From Enterenecus faecium (lineage in GTDB: Bacteria; Bacillota; Clostridia; Oscillospirales; Oscillospiraceae): 6,190 nucleotides of DNA. Made by a program: the position numbers and the translations under genes. Of this stretch, positions 1 through 5,788 are shown piece by piece. The notes under the pieces were generated by a model. The model did not search any database. It was not told the origin of the DNA and worked only from the letters and a program-made list of their open reading frames with translations. Position 1 is the stretch's first letter, and every line of letters begins with the position of its first letter. The stretch lies in contig DVFO01000088.1 of assembly GCA_018713215.1 (NCBI GenBank), positions 1 to 6,190 on the forward strand. The letters run 5' to 3'.

Positions 1-1356
1 ACCCTCTCCAGCTTCTCCAACCAGGACAGTGGCGGTATCATCCTCTTTGGCGTTGATGAGACGTCAGACTACCAGGTGGTGGGGGTATACGACCCGCAAG
101 ATTTGCAGAAAAAAGTGGCCGCCCAGTGCCTTCAAATGGAGCCCCGGGTCCGAGCCGTTTTTACTCTGGCAGAACTGGATGGCAAGTGGATTTGCTCCGC
201 TGAGATTCCCGCTCTGGATATCTCCCAGCGTCCCTGCTACTACAGCGGTGCAGGCCGCACAAAAGGGGCATATATCCGGGTAGGCGATTCCGATCAAACC
301 ATGACAGACTACGAGCTATACACCTACGAGGCATTTCGAAAGCACCTCCACGACGACGAACGCCCGGTAGAGCGAGCCAATCTGTCTATGTTGGACCAAA
401 CTCTGCTCCAGCATTATCTCCTGCAAAAGAGCGTGGAGCGCCCCGGCTTTTCTCAGTTTTCCCCGGAACAAGCTTATGAGATGTTAAACATCACCCGAAA
501 TGGCATTCCCACTCTGGCCGCCGTCATGAATTTCGGCATCTACCCCCAGGGGTATTTTCCCCAGCTTGGCATCACCGCCATAGTAGTGCCCGGTACCGAA
601 ATTGGAGATATCAGCCAGGACTCCTCCCGCTTTCTAGACAACAAACGAATTGAGGGTACCATTCCCACCATGGTCACCGAAGCCCTCAATTTTTGTATGC
701 GCAACATGAAAGTCCGCACTACCATTAGCCAAGAGACTGGCCAGCGGGTAGATTACACCGAATATCCTTTGGACGCTCTACGGGAAGCCATTTTAAACGC
801 CTTGATCCATCGAGATTATAGCATCTATACAGAGGGAACCCCTGTTCAAATTGACTTCTTCTCTGACCGTGTGGAAGTGCATAGCCCCGGCAGCTTATAC
901 GGACGCATGAGCGTGGAACAGCTGGGCAAATGCCGTCCTGATCTGCGCAATCCTGCCCTTGCGGTGATGACAGAAAGCTTGACCAAGGCAGAAAACCGAT
1001 ATTCCGGTATTCCCACCATGCGCCGAGCCATGAGAGAACACGGTCTGCCAGAACCAAAATTTGAAAACCGTCGCCATGAGTTTGTGGTCACTCTGTATAA
1101 TCAGCCCGTCACCGCTCAAACCGAAACACCGTCTCCCCAGCCTGTCACCCCCACCAATCCCACAGATCGGCTGCTGGATTTTTGTAAAACACCCCGCTCT
1201 CGCCAGGAAATCCAGGACTTTTTGGGCCTGAAAACCACATTCTATGCCATGCAACACCACGTAAAACCGCTGTTGGAGTCTAACCAGTTGGCTATGACCA
1301 TTCCAGAAAAACCAAAAAGCCGCTATCAAAAGTTCTATACCGTCATCAAAGATTGA
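1..1356 (+). CDS. AlbA_2 / HATPase_c_4 RecG-like putative transcriptional regulator, 5' partial
   Basis: The frame is open from base 1 with no credible start, so the gene begins upstream; 451 codons plus TGA are visible. The first visible residues (SNQDSGGIILFGVDE) match the core of an AlbA_2 (Schlafen-type) DNA-binding domain, usually of the form N..GG.l.iGv.d. Visible residues about 260-345 carry the C-terminal ATPase-like domain of this family: LREAILNALIHRDY, then PGSLYG, RNPALA and GIPTMRRAM. The last 65 residues resemble a winged helix (RSRQEIQDFLGL). Helicase motifs are absent, so this is not true RecG although such proteins are often named that way. The family is thought to be regulatory; targets are unknown. 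Third codon positions are visibly more A/T-rich than in the other genes here, which may mean separate acquisition. It converges with the minus-strand unit at a shared terminator. Family call is firm; function is not. Confidence 0.85.
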   Translation, partial: TLSSFSNQDSGGIILFGVDETSDYQVVGVYDPQDLQKKVAAQCLQMEPRVRAVFTLAELDGKWICSAEIPALDISQRPCYYSGAGRTKGAYIRVGDSDQTMTDYELYTYEAFRKHLHDDERPVERANLSMLDQTLLQHYLLQKSVERPGFSQFSPEQAYEMLNITRNGIPTLAAVMNFGIYPQGYFPQLGITAIVVPGTEIGDISQDSSRFLDNKRIEGTIPTMVTEALNFCMRNMKVRTTISQETGQRVDYTEYPLDALREAILNALIHRDYSIYTEGTPVQIDFFSDRVEVHSPGSLYGRMSVEQLGKCRPDLRNPALAVMTESLTKAENRYSGIPTMRRAMREHGLPEPKFENRRHEFVVTLYNQPVTAQTETPSPQPVTPTNPTDRLLDFCKTPRSRQEIQDFLGLKTTFYAMQHHVKPLLESNQLAMTIPEKPKSRYQKFYTVIKD

Positions 1357-1366
1357 ACACAGTCAA

Positions 1367-1412
1367 AAAACACCCAGAGCACACCGAAGAAACGGTATAC
1401 TCTGGGTGTTTT
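1367..1412. terminator. Bidirectional intrinsic terminator
   Basis: A perfect 13-bp stem (1367-1379 with 1400-1412, AAAACACCCAGAG / CTCTGGGTGTTTT) has an inner 4-bp stem (1383-1386 with 1393-1396). On the plus strand T-rich sequence follows; on the minus strand the arm runs into six T's (complement of 1365-1370). It lies between two converging genes, 10 nt past the plus-strand stop and 7 nt past the minus-strand stop, and can end both transcripts. Confidence 0.85.
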
Positions 1413-1419
1413 AGCGTTT

Positions 1420-1986
1420 TTACAGTTGAATGATCTGCCGCTTCTTGTCGTACAGCGTCTTGCTGCCGAAATACAGCGTGCCAAAACAGGCACAGGTGAC
1501 GGCGGTACAGATGGCAATCATAATGGCAATCTGATAGAGGATGGAGGTCATGGGCAGGGTACCTGCCAGAATCTGGCCGGTCATCATCCCGGGCAGGGTG
1601 TCACAGGAGGTATCCACCGGGAAGTCCAGGCAGCAGCGGCGCAAAAACTCTGCCGCCCGCTCCCCGTCGATGCGCTGCTGCCGCCGGACGTCGTAGTAGA
1701 AGTGGAAGTTGTCCAAAATGGTGCCCGGAATCAGGTACACCGCCTGGGGCACCAGCAGCACCTGGCGGCGATAGGGCAAGATCTGGTACTCCTCTAGGGG
1801 GATGCCCCGGTAGAAAATACAGCCTGGGTCGGCGGGAATGGACCCATTGAGCAGCCGCAGATAGGTGCTCTTCCCCGCCCCGCTGCGCCCGGTGACAAAG
1901 GCAAACTCCCCCTCCTCCACCCGAAGGGCCGGGTAGCGGAGGAAGTCCTGGAATGTTAGGGCTTCCGTGGTGCGTATCATGTCCAT
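1420..1986 (-). CDS. Chimeric ORF: N-terminal half of FetA/YbbL-like ABC ATPase fused to C-terminal end of FetB/YbbM-like (UPF0014) permease
   Basis: Encodes 188 aa. Residues 1 to about 130 look like the start of an ABC ATPase of the FetA/YbbL type: Walker A GRSGAGKST at 33-41 and a Q-loop at VPQ (Q81). Where the signature LSGGQ/E should begin, after DTSCDT, the sequence becomes LPGMMTGQILAG. That, with YQIAIMIAI and one hydrophobic span (about 150-172), is typical of the C-terminus of UPF0014/FetB permeases, partners of FetA in putative iron/metal export. The signature, Walker B, H-loop and about three quarters of the permease are missing, so neither ATP hydrolysis nor transport is expected. 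The likely cause is an in-frame deletion across two adjacent genes with the joint near 1590-1600. The start is supported by GAGGGGGA about 8 nt upstream. It lies 13 nt after trmO and is probably cotranscribed. The ORF is open, so I call it a CDS, but it is probably a functional pseudogene. Confidence 0.75.
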   Translation of the reverse strand: MDMIRTTEALTFQDFLRYPALRVEEGEFAFVTGRSGAGKSTYLRLLNGSIPADPGCIFYRGIPLEEYQILPYRRQVLLVPQAVYLIPGTILDNFHFYYDVRRQQRIDGERAAEFLRRCCLDFPVDTSCDTLPGMMTGQILAGTLPMTSILYQIAIMIAICTAVTCACFGTLYFGSKTLYDKKRQIIQL

Positions 1987-1999
1987 ACCAGCGTCCCCC

Positions 2000-2668
2000 T
2001 CACCCGTGGATGTCCACGATGCGGGCTACGCCGTTGTCCACGGTGAAGTGCACCTCCAGCCCGCCAAAGCCGAAGCCGTACACCCGCTGGCTGTCCCGCT
2101 GGTAGGGGGGCCGGGGGTCTTGGGCCAGCACTCCCACCAGAGCCTCCCGCTTCCCCTCGGGGATGAGGCAGAGCAGATGGGGGGGAATCTCCACCTTCAG
2201 CGTTTGCTCCGGGGCGTCCTGGGCAAAGCCTCCCACCGCCTCTGGGTGGCAGTCGGCATAGGGCACATAGGGCTTGATGTCATAGATGGGGGTGCCGTCC
2301 ATGAGGTCCGCCCCCGCCACGTAAATCACCGGGCCCTGGGGGGTATGCTCCTCCACCCCCACCAGCTCCACGCAGGACAGGCCGATGGGGTTGGGCCGGA
2401 AGGGGGACCGGGTGGCAAACACCCCCATACGGGCGTTGCCCCCCAGCCGGGGCGGGCGCACCGTGGGGGACCAGGGCTTTCCCACACACTGGGAGAACTC
2501 CCAGATGAGCCACAGGTGGGAGAAGCCGTCTAAGCCCCGCAGCGCCTCCGGGTTGCGATACTCCGGGGCAAAGACAATGGCGGCCCGGAGCTCCTTCACC
2601 AGCCCCGCCTGGCGGGGGACCCCGAATTTACTGGTGAAATCCGTATGAATGTGGGCGATGGGTTCCAT
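2000..2668 (-). CDS. trmO: tRNA (N6-threonylcarbamoyladenosine(37)-N6)-methyltransferase TrmO (TsaA/YaeB)
   Basis: Encodes 222 aa, close to the roughly 235 aa of E. coli TrmO. The enzyme uses S-adenosylmethionine to methylate N6 of t6A at position 37 of ANN-decoding tRNAs, giving m6t6A, and acts in the cytoplasm. Family blocks are present in order: GVPRQAGL (16-23), RGLDGFSHLWLI (44-55), RPPRLGGNAR and MGVFATRSPFRPNPIG (71-96), DGTPIYDIKPYVPYAD (124-139) and LAQDPRPPY (181-189). These align with the SAM-binding beta-barrel and the C-terminal part of known TrmO. The ATG at 2668 follows GAGGTG at 5 nt spacing and opens with the expected MEPIAHIHTDF. It sits 21 nt downstream of the antiporter gene and 13 nt upstream of the ABC chimera, so it is most likely in the antiporter operon and would come under the fluoride riboswitch unless an internal promoter exists. 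I saw none in the short gap. Confidence 0.93.
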   Translation of the reverse strand: MEPIAHIHTDFTSKFGVPRQAGLVKELRAAIVFAPEYRNPEALRGLDGFSHLWLIWEFSQCVGKPWSPTVRPPRLGGNARMGVFATRSPFRPNPIGLSCVELVGVEEHTPQGPVIYVAGADLMDGTPIYDIKPYVPYADCHPEAVGGFAQDAPEQTLKVEIPPHLLCLIPEGKREALVGVLAQDPRPPYQRDSQRVYGFGFGGLEVHFTVDNGVARIVDIHG

Positions 2669-2689
2669 GAAAACACCTCGTTTGTACTC

Positions 2690-3898
2690 TTATTCTTCCA
2701 AGTTCTCCCGGGTCAGCAGCTTCCGATAGGTGGCGTCCATCCCGATGGCCCCCAGGGGTGCGGTGATGAGGATGCCCAGCACCGCCACCGACAGCACGAT
2801 CTGTCCGCAGGGCAGGCCCATGGCCAGAGGCACCGAGCCGATGGCGGCCTGCACCGTGGCCTTGGGCAGATAGGCGATGACGCAGAACAGGCGCTCTTTC
2901 CGGGTGAGCTTGGTGCCCGCCACGCACAGGCACACGCCCACAGCCCGGAACAGCAGAGCGCACAGAATCATGAGCACGGCAGCGCCCCCGGCACTCATAG
3001 TGTAGCGGATATCCACAGCGGCGCCCACCAACACGAAGAGGATGACCTCGGCGGCAATCCACAGCTTGCCGAACTTCTCGGACAGGCGCTTGGAGACAAA
3101 GGCGGGGCTCTTGATTTTCAGCACACAGGCCATGCTCACCACGGCCAGCAGACCGGAGACCGACACGATGCCCTCCAGCCAGGTCTCCACTGCCATGAGG
3201 GTAAAGGACACGCCCAGGACGATGATGACCTTGGTGCTGTTGCGCACACAGTGCTGGTGGGCGTAGGCGGTCTCGAAAAAGCGGCTGAGGAGCCACCCCA
3301 CCACAGCGCCCAGAGCCACGCCCAGGACAATGGACACAGGGATGTTGACAAAGTCCATAAGCTGGGGGTTGCCGCCCTGGGCCATGCCGGTAAAGGTGGT
3401 AAAGAGGACGATGACAAAGATGTCGTCACAGGAGGCCCCGGCCAGAATCATCTGGGGGATGCCCTTTTTGGTGCCGTACCCCGTCTCCATCAGCTGCACC
3501 ATCCGGGGCACCACCACCGCCGGGGACACAGCGCCCAGCACAGCGCCCATGACGGCGGCCTCCATGATGTTGACCCCCAGCAGGTGGGGGGCCACCAGCA
3601 CATAGCCCAAAATCTCAAAGCTGGCAGGGACAAAGGACATCATCACCGCCGGACGGCCCACCTTTTTCAGGTCGGACAGGTTGAGGGACAGGCCCGCTTT
3701 CAGCAGGATGATAATGAGGGCCATCTGGCGCAATTCCGCCGAGATGGACAGAATGGACGGGTCCAGCCAATTGAGTACATAGGGGCCCACCACAATGCCA
3801 GTGATGAGCATCCCGATGATGCGGGGCAGCTTCAGCTGCTGGACGATGGCCGCCATGGACAGGCCCACCAGGAATATGAGTGCCAGGGATGTTAACAT
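2690..3898 (-). CDS. CPA-superfamily cation/proton-antiporter-like membrane protein, likely fluoride-responsive exporter
   Basis: Encodes 402 aa, almost entirely hydrophobic segments, matching the Na+/H+ exchanger fold (PF00999) of about 12-13 helices. The first helix is residues 4-20, then LPRIIGMLITGIVVGP (24-39). Residues 123-131 (AVSPAVVVP) fit the unwound helix of the first crossover region. GASCDDIFVIVLF (154-166) carries paired aspartates D158-D159, the ion-binding pair of CPA2-type proteins. YLPKATVQAAIG (343-354) has K346 where NhaA/NapA-type proteins carry a functional lysine. I chose the ATG at 3898 rather than upstream frame extensions because AAGGAGG stands 8 nt before it and the upstream segment belongs to the leader RNA. 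The leader folds as a fluoride riboswitch, and cation/proton antiporters are among the gene classes known downstream of such riboswitches. Export of F- coupled to H+ or another ion is therefore my preferred reading; Na+/H+ exchange remains possible. Confidence 0.88.
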   Translation of the reverse strand: MLTSLALIFLVGLSMAAIVQQLKLPRIIGMLITGIVVGPYVLNWLDPSILSISAELRQMALIIILLKAGLSLNLSDLKKVGRPAVMMSFVPASFEILGYVLVAPHLLGVNIMEAAVMGAVLGAVSPAVVVPRMVQLMETGYGTKKGIPQMILAGASCDDIFVIVLFTTFTGMAQGGNPQLMDFVNIPVSIVLGVALGAVVGWLLSRFFETAYAHQHCVRNSTKVIIVLGVSFTLMAVETWLEGIVSVSGLLAVVSMACVLKIKSPAFVSKRLSEKFGKLWIAAEVILFVLVGAAVDIRYTMSAGGAAVLMILCALLFRAVGVCLCVAGTKLTRKERLFCVIAYLPKATVQAAIGSVPLAMGLPCGQIVLSVAVLGILITAPLGAIGMDATYRKLLTRENLEE

Positions 3899-3906
3899 AG
3901 TTGTTT

Positions 3907-3913
3907 CCTCCTT
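3907..3913 (-). promoter_or_regulatory. Ribosome binding site of the antiporter gene
   Basis: AAGGAGG on the minus strand, 8 nt before the ATG at 3898. It fixes the start 17 codons inside the longest open frame. Part of it (AGGAG, 3912-3908) could pair with CUUCU (3964-3960) from the 3' strand of the riboswitch pseudoknot, one wobble included. This is a possible translational route of control. Confidence 0.85.
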
Positions 3914-3936
3914 GCGGCCACAAAAAAAGCCAATGC

Positions 3937-3964
3937 CCCCTGTGACCAAAATAAATCACAGAAG
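3937..3964 (-). promoter_or_regulatory. Putative riboswitch expression platform: competing hairpin
   Basis: CUUCUGUGA (3964-3956) can pair over 9 bp, two of them G-U, with UCACAGGGG (3945-3937) around a 10-nt loop. It would capture the same CUUC bases that form the pseudoknot of the aptamer, so the two folds exclude each other. A run of seven U's (3928-3922) follows the hairpin, but only after an 8-nt gap, so it is not a textbook intrinsic terminator. Whether control is by termination or by translation cannot be settled by eye. Confidence 0.5.
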
Positions 3965-4017
3965 TCATCAGCTGAACACAGCGGTTTCGGTTGCCCGTGG
4001 GAGAACTTCATTCCCAC
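3961..4017 (-). promoter_or_regulatory. Fluoride riboswitch (crcB motif) aptamer
   Basis: Read on the minus strand. P1 is GUGGGA (4017-4012) with UCCCAC (4002-3997), closing the loop AUGAAGUUC. P2 is GCUG (3982-3979) with CAGC (3974-3971), loop UGUU. The 3' segment UGAUGACUUC (3970-3961) follows P2 directly. Loop bases GAAGU (4009-4005) pair with ACUUC (3965-3961) to form the pseudoknot, with one further U-G pair possible. This matches the Thermotoga-type fluoride aptamer point for point: AUGA after the 5' P1 strand, UGAUG after P2, and an A-rich AAAC-like linker before P2. The P1-P2 linker, at 14 nt, is longer than in the minimal form. The RNA begins almost at the predicted transcription start, and the gene downstream is a plausible fluoride exporter. 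In this class fluoride binding turns expression on. Confidence 0.85.
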
Positions 4018-4022
4018 AGGAG

Positions 4023-4051
4023 ATTATAGCCCACGGGGCGGGATTTGTAAA
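4023..4051 (-). promoter_or_regulatory. Sigma-A promoter of the riboswitch-antiporter-trmO unit
   Basis: On the minus strand, TTTACA (4051-4046) and a perfect TATAAT (4028-4023) are separated by 17 nt. Transcription should start near 4015-4017, exactly at the first base of riboswitch P1, leaving a leader of about 118 nt. Its -35 box lies 15 bp from that of the divergent plus-strand promoter. Confidence 0.82.
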
Positions 4052-4066
4052 GGACTTTTTCTGCCC

Positions 4067-4096
4067 TTGACAGCCCCCTTGTCCCACAGGTATCAT
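4067..4096 (+). promoter_or_regulatory. Sigma-A promoter of the TIGR00266-family gene
   Basis: A perfect TTGACA (4067-4072), an 18-nt spacer and TATCAT (4091-4096, one mismatch to consensus). The start of transcription is expected near 4103, giving a leader of only about 28 nt. That leaves no room for a structured regulatory RNA on this side. Confidence 0.75.
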
Positions 4097-4130
4097 GGGG
4101 CTAACCAGAGAAACGAAAGGGAGGATTTCT

Positions 4131-4808
4131 ATGAGATACGAAATTACCGGCGGCGCATTTCCCGTGGTCATCTGCCACTTGCAGGACCGGGAGCAAATGA
4201 TCACCGAGCGGGGCTCCATGGTGTGGATGAGCCCCAACATGGCCATGGAGACCTCCGGGGGCGGTCTGGGCAAGATGTTTTCCCGGGCCTTCTCAGGAGA
4301 GAGCATGTTCCAGAACATCTACACCGCCCGGGGCCAGGGCATGATCGCCTTCGGCTCCTCCTTCCCCGGCAAGATCATGCCCCTGAACATCGGGCCCGGC
4401 CAGGAGATGATCTTGCAGAAAAACGCCTTCTTGGCTGCCGAGTCCACGGTGGACCTGTCCATCCACTTCAGCCGCAAGCTGGGGGCAGGCTTCTTCGGCG
4501 GCGAGGGCTTTATCATGCAGCGCCTGTCCGGGCGTGGCGTGGCCTTTGCGGAAATTGACGGCGAGCTCATCGAGTACGACCTGGCACCGGGGCAGCAGAT
4601 CGTGGTGGACACCGGCAACGTGGCCGGCTTCTCCCCCACCGTCACCATGGACATCCAGCAGGTGCCCGGTCTGAAAAACAAGTTCCTGGGCGGCGAGGGT
4701 CTCTTCAACACCCTGCTCACCGGTCCCGGCAAGGTGTGGCTCCAGACCATGCCCATCTCCAATGTGGCCATGGCCATCCGCCCCTTCATCCCCACCGGCA
4801 ACGGTTAA
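4131..4808 (+). CDS. TIGR00266 / AIM24-family protein
   Basis: Encodes 225 aa. The glycine-rich block appears three times: FSGESMFQNIYTARGQG (from 54), FFGGEGFIMQRLSGRG (from 121) and FLGGEGLFNTLLTGPG (from 185). These are the internal repeats of the AIM24/TIGR00266 family, which folds as a three-fold beta structure related to the TRAP (trp RNA-binding attenuator) fold. Length and the C-terminus (VWLQTMPISNVA) are typical and no signal peptide or membrane helix is present. The cellular role in bacteria is not established. I chose the ATG at 4131, preceded by GGGAGG at 6 nt, over an in-frame ATG at 4095 that overlaps the -10 box and would lie before the transcription start. The gene is transcribed alone, divergently from the fluoride-riboswitch unit. 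A link to that unit through the shared intergenic region is possible but not shown. Confidence 0.9.
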   Translation: MRYEITGGAFPVVICHLQDREQMITERGSMVWMSPNMAMETSGGGLGKMFSRAFSGESMFQNIYTARGQGMIAFGSSFPGKIMPLNIGPGQEMILQKNAFLAAESTVDLSIHFSRKLGAGFFGGEGFIMQRLSGRGVAFAEIDGELIEYDLAPGQQIVVDTGNVAGFSPTVTMDIQQVPGLKNKFLGGEGLFNTLLTGPGKVWLQTMPISNVAMAIRPFIPTGNG

Positions 4809-4825
4809 TTTGTGTACATCTGTGC

Positions 4826-4871
4826 GTCCCCGGCGGAACTGTCCTTCCGCCGGGGACAACTTTTCTTTTTT
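4826..4871 (+). terminator. Intrinsic terminator after the TIGR00266-family gene
   Basis: A perfect 13-bp stem, mostly G-C (4826-4838 with 4845-4857; core CCCCGGCGG / CCGCCGGGG), has a 6-nt loop and is followed by a T-rich tract (ttttctttttt, 4861-4871). It begins 17 nt past the stop codon and isolates this gene from the ABC importer unit. Confidence 0.93.
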
Positions 4872-4876
4872 ACCTC

Positions 4877-4905
4877 TTTACATTATCTCATTACTGTGCT
4901 AAAAT
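4877..4905 (+). promoter_or_regulatory. Sigma-A promoter of the ABC importer unit (extended -10)
   Basis: TTTACA (4877-4882), a 17-nt spacer and TAAAAT (4900-4905) with TG one base upstream (4897-4898), an extended -10. The start is expected near 4912, giving a leader of about 49 nt. The -35 box lies just past the T-tract of the preceding terminator. Confidence 0.8.
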
Positions 4906-4960
4906 ACCGTCACTGGCTCCTCCACCCACAGGAGGGCCCCAATGAGGAGGATATGAGGAT

Positions 4961-5758
4961 ATGAAACAGATGATTTCTCTGGCGCTGGCCCTGGCCATGG
5001 GGCTGAGCCTGGCCGCTTGCAGCGGAAAAGACGCGAAAAACACCGAACCCACCAGCGATCTGGCCTATGTCCAGGACAAGGGCACCCTGGTGGTGGGCAT
5101 CACCGAGTTCGAGCCCATGGACTACCAGGACGCCGACGGCAACTGGATCGGCTTTGACGCGGACTTGGCCTCTGAATTTGCCGAGAGCCTGGGCGTCTCC
5201 GTGGAGTTTCAGGTGATTGACTGGGACAACAAGGTGATGGAACTGGACGGCAAGACCATCGACGTAGTGTGGAACGGCATGACCCTCACCGAAGATGTTC
5301 TGGCCGCCATGGAGTGCTCTCAGCCCTATCTGATCAACCAGCAGGTGGTCGTGGTCCCCGCTGACGTGGCGGATCAGTACCAGACCGAGGACAGCCTGGC
5401 CGATCTGGCCTTCGCCGTGGAGATTGGCTCCGCTGGCTGTGAGGTGGCCGCCGCCAACGGCTATAACTACACGGAAGTGGCCGATCAGGCCACCGCCCTG
5501 CTGGAGGTCGCCTCCGGCACCGCCGATGCCGCTATCATCGACTCCCTGATGGCCGGCGCCATGATCGGTGAGGGCACCAGCTATGCGGACTTGACCTCCA
5601 CCGTGGCTCTCACCAGCGAGGAGTACGGCGTGGGCTTCCGCAAGGGCTCCGACCTGGCCGCCGCCCTGAACGAGTTCCTGGACGGCAAGTATGCCGACGG
5701 CTCCATCCAGACTCTGGCGGAGACCTATGGCGTGCAGGACGCCCTGGTGGCCGAGTAA
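4961..5758 (+). CDS. Lipoprotein substrate-binding protein of an amino-acid-type ABC importer (SBP family 3)
   Basis: Encodes 265 aa. Residues 1-20 form a lipoprotein signal peptide with lipobox LAAC, so C20 should be lipidated and hold the protein on the outer face of the membrane. A short linker leads to the family 3 solute-binding domain (about 38-258): GTLVVGITEFEPMDY, the family signature GFDADLASEFAESLGV (64-79), NGMTLTEDVLAAMECSQPYL (105-124) and GTADAAIID (186-194), then GVGFRKGSDL. D194 matches the aspartate that normally binds the ligand alpha-amino group. The arginine usually found in T-x-E-R and used to bind the alpha-carboxylate is V113 here, so a standard amino acid ligand is uncertain. 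GAGGAGG (4944-4950) lies 10 nt before the ATG. The gene is followed after 105 nt by its permease. Family certain, substrate unknown. Confidence 0.93.
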   Translation: MKQMISLALALAMGLSLAACSGKDAKNTEPTSDLAYVQDKGTLVVGITEFEPMDYQDADGNWIGFDADLASEFAESLGVSVEFQVIDWDNKVMELDGKTIDVVWNGMTLTEDVLAAMECSQPYLINQQVVVVPADVADQYQTEDSLADLAFAVEIGSAGCEVAAANGYNYTEVADQATALLEVASGTADAAIIDSLMAGAMIGEGTSYADLTSTVALTSEEYGVGFRKGSDLAAALNEFLDGKYADGSIQTLAETYGVQDALVAE

Positions 5759-5788
5759 GCGGTTCCCTCCCTACATCAAATCGGATTT

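Noticed and set aside
1967..2533. Plus-strand open frame of 188 codons opposite trmO and the ABC chimera
   Set aside because: It spans two real minus-strand genes and their gap, has no family features, and arises from GC-rich third positions.
2645..3895. Long plus-strand open frame (416 codons) opposite the antiporter gene
   Set aside because: It has a His/Gln/Gly-rich, low-complexity composition typical of the antisense of a GC-rich membrane protein gene, no ribosome binding site and no recognizable domain. The opposite strand encodes a clear PF00999 protein.
3922..3947. Intrinsic terminator ending in the U7 run of the antiporter leader
   Set aside because: I could not find a left arm to pair with the GGGGGCAUUGGC just before the U's; only weak wobble pairing is possible. 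It is therefore described as an unresolved expression platform.
3899..3949. 17-codon N-terminal extension of the antiporter frame
   Set aside because: It lies in the leader between riboswitch and Shine-Dalgarno. The AAGGAGG 8 nt before the ATG at 3898 fixes the start, and the extension would place polar residues before the first membrane helix.
4095..4130. Upstream in-frame ATG for the TIGR00266-family gene
   Set aside because: It overlaps the -10 box (4091-4096) and precedes the predicted transcription start, while ATG 4131 has a good ribosome binding site.
4013..4934. CCCACAGG repeated at 4013-4020, 4083-4090 and 4925-4932, in or near three promoters
   Set aside because: The first copy is largely explained by riboswitch P1 and the other two sit at different positions relative to their promoters. 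Eight bases in GC-rich DNA can recur by chance, so I do not claim an operator.
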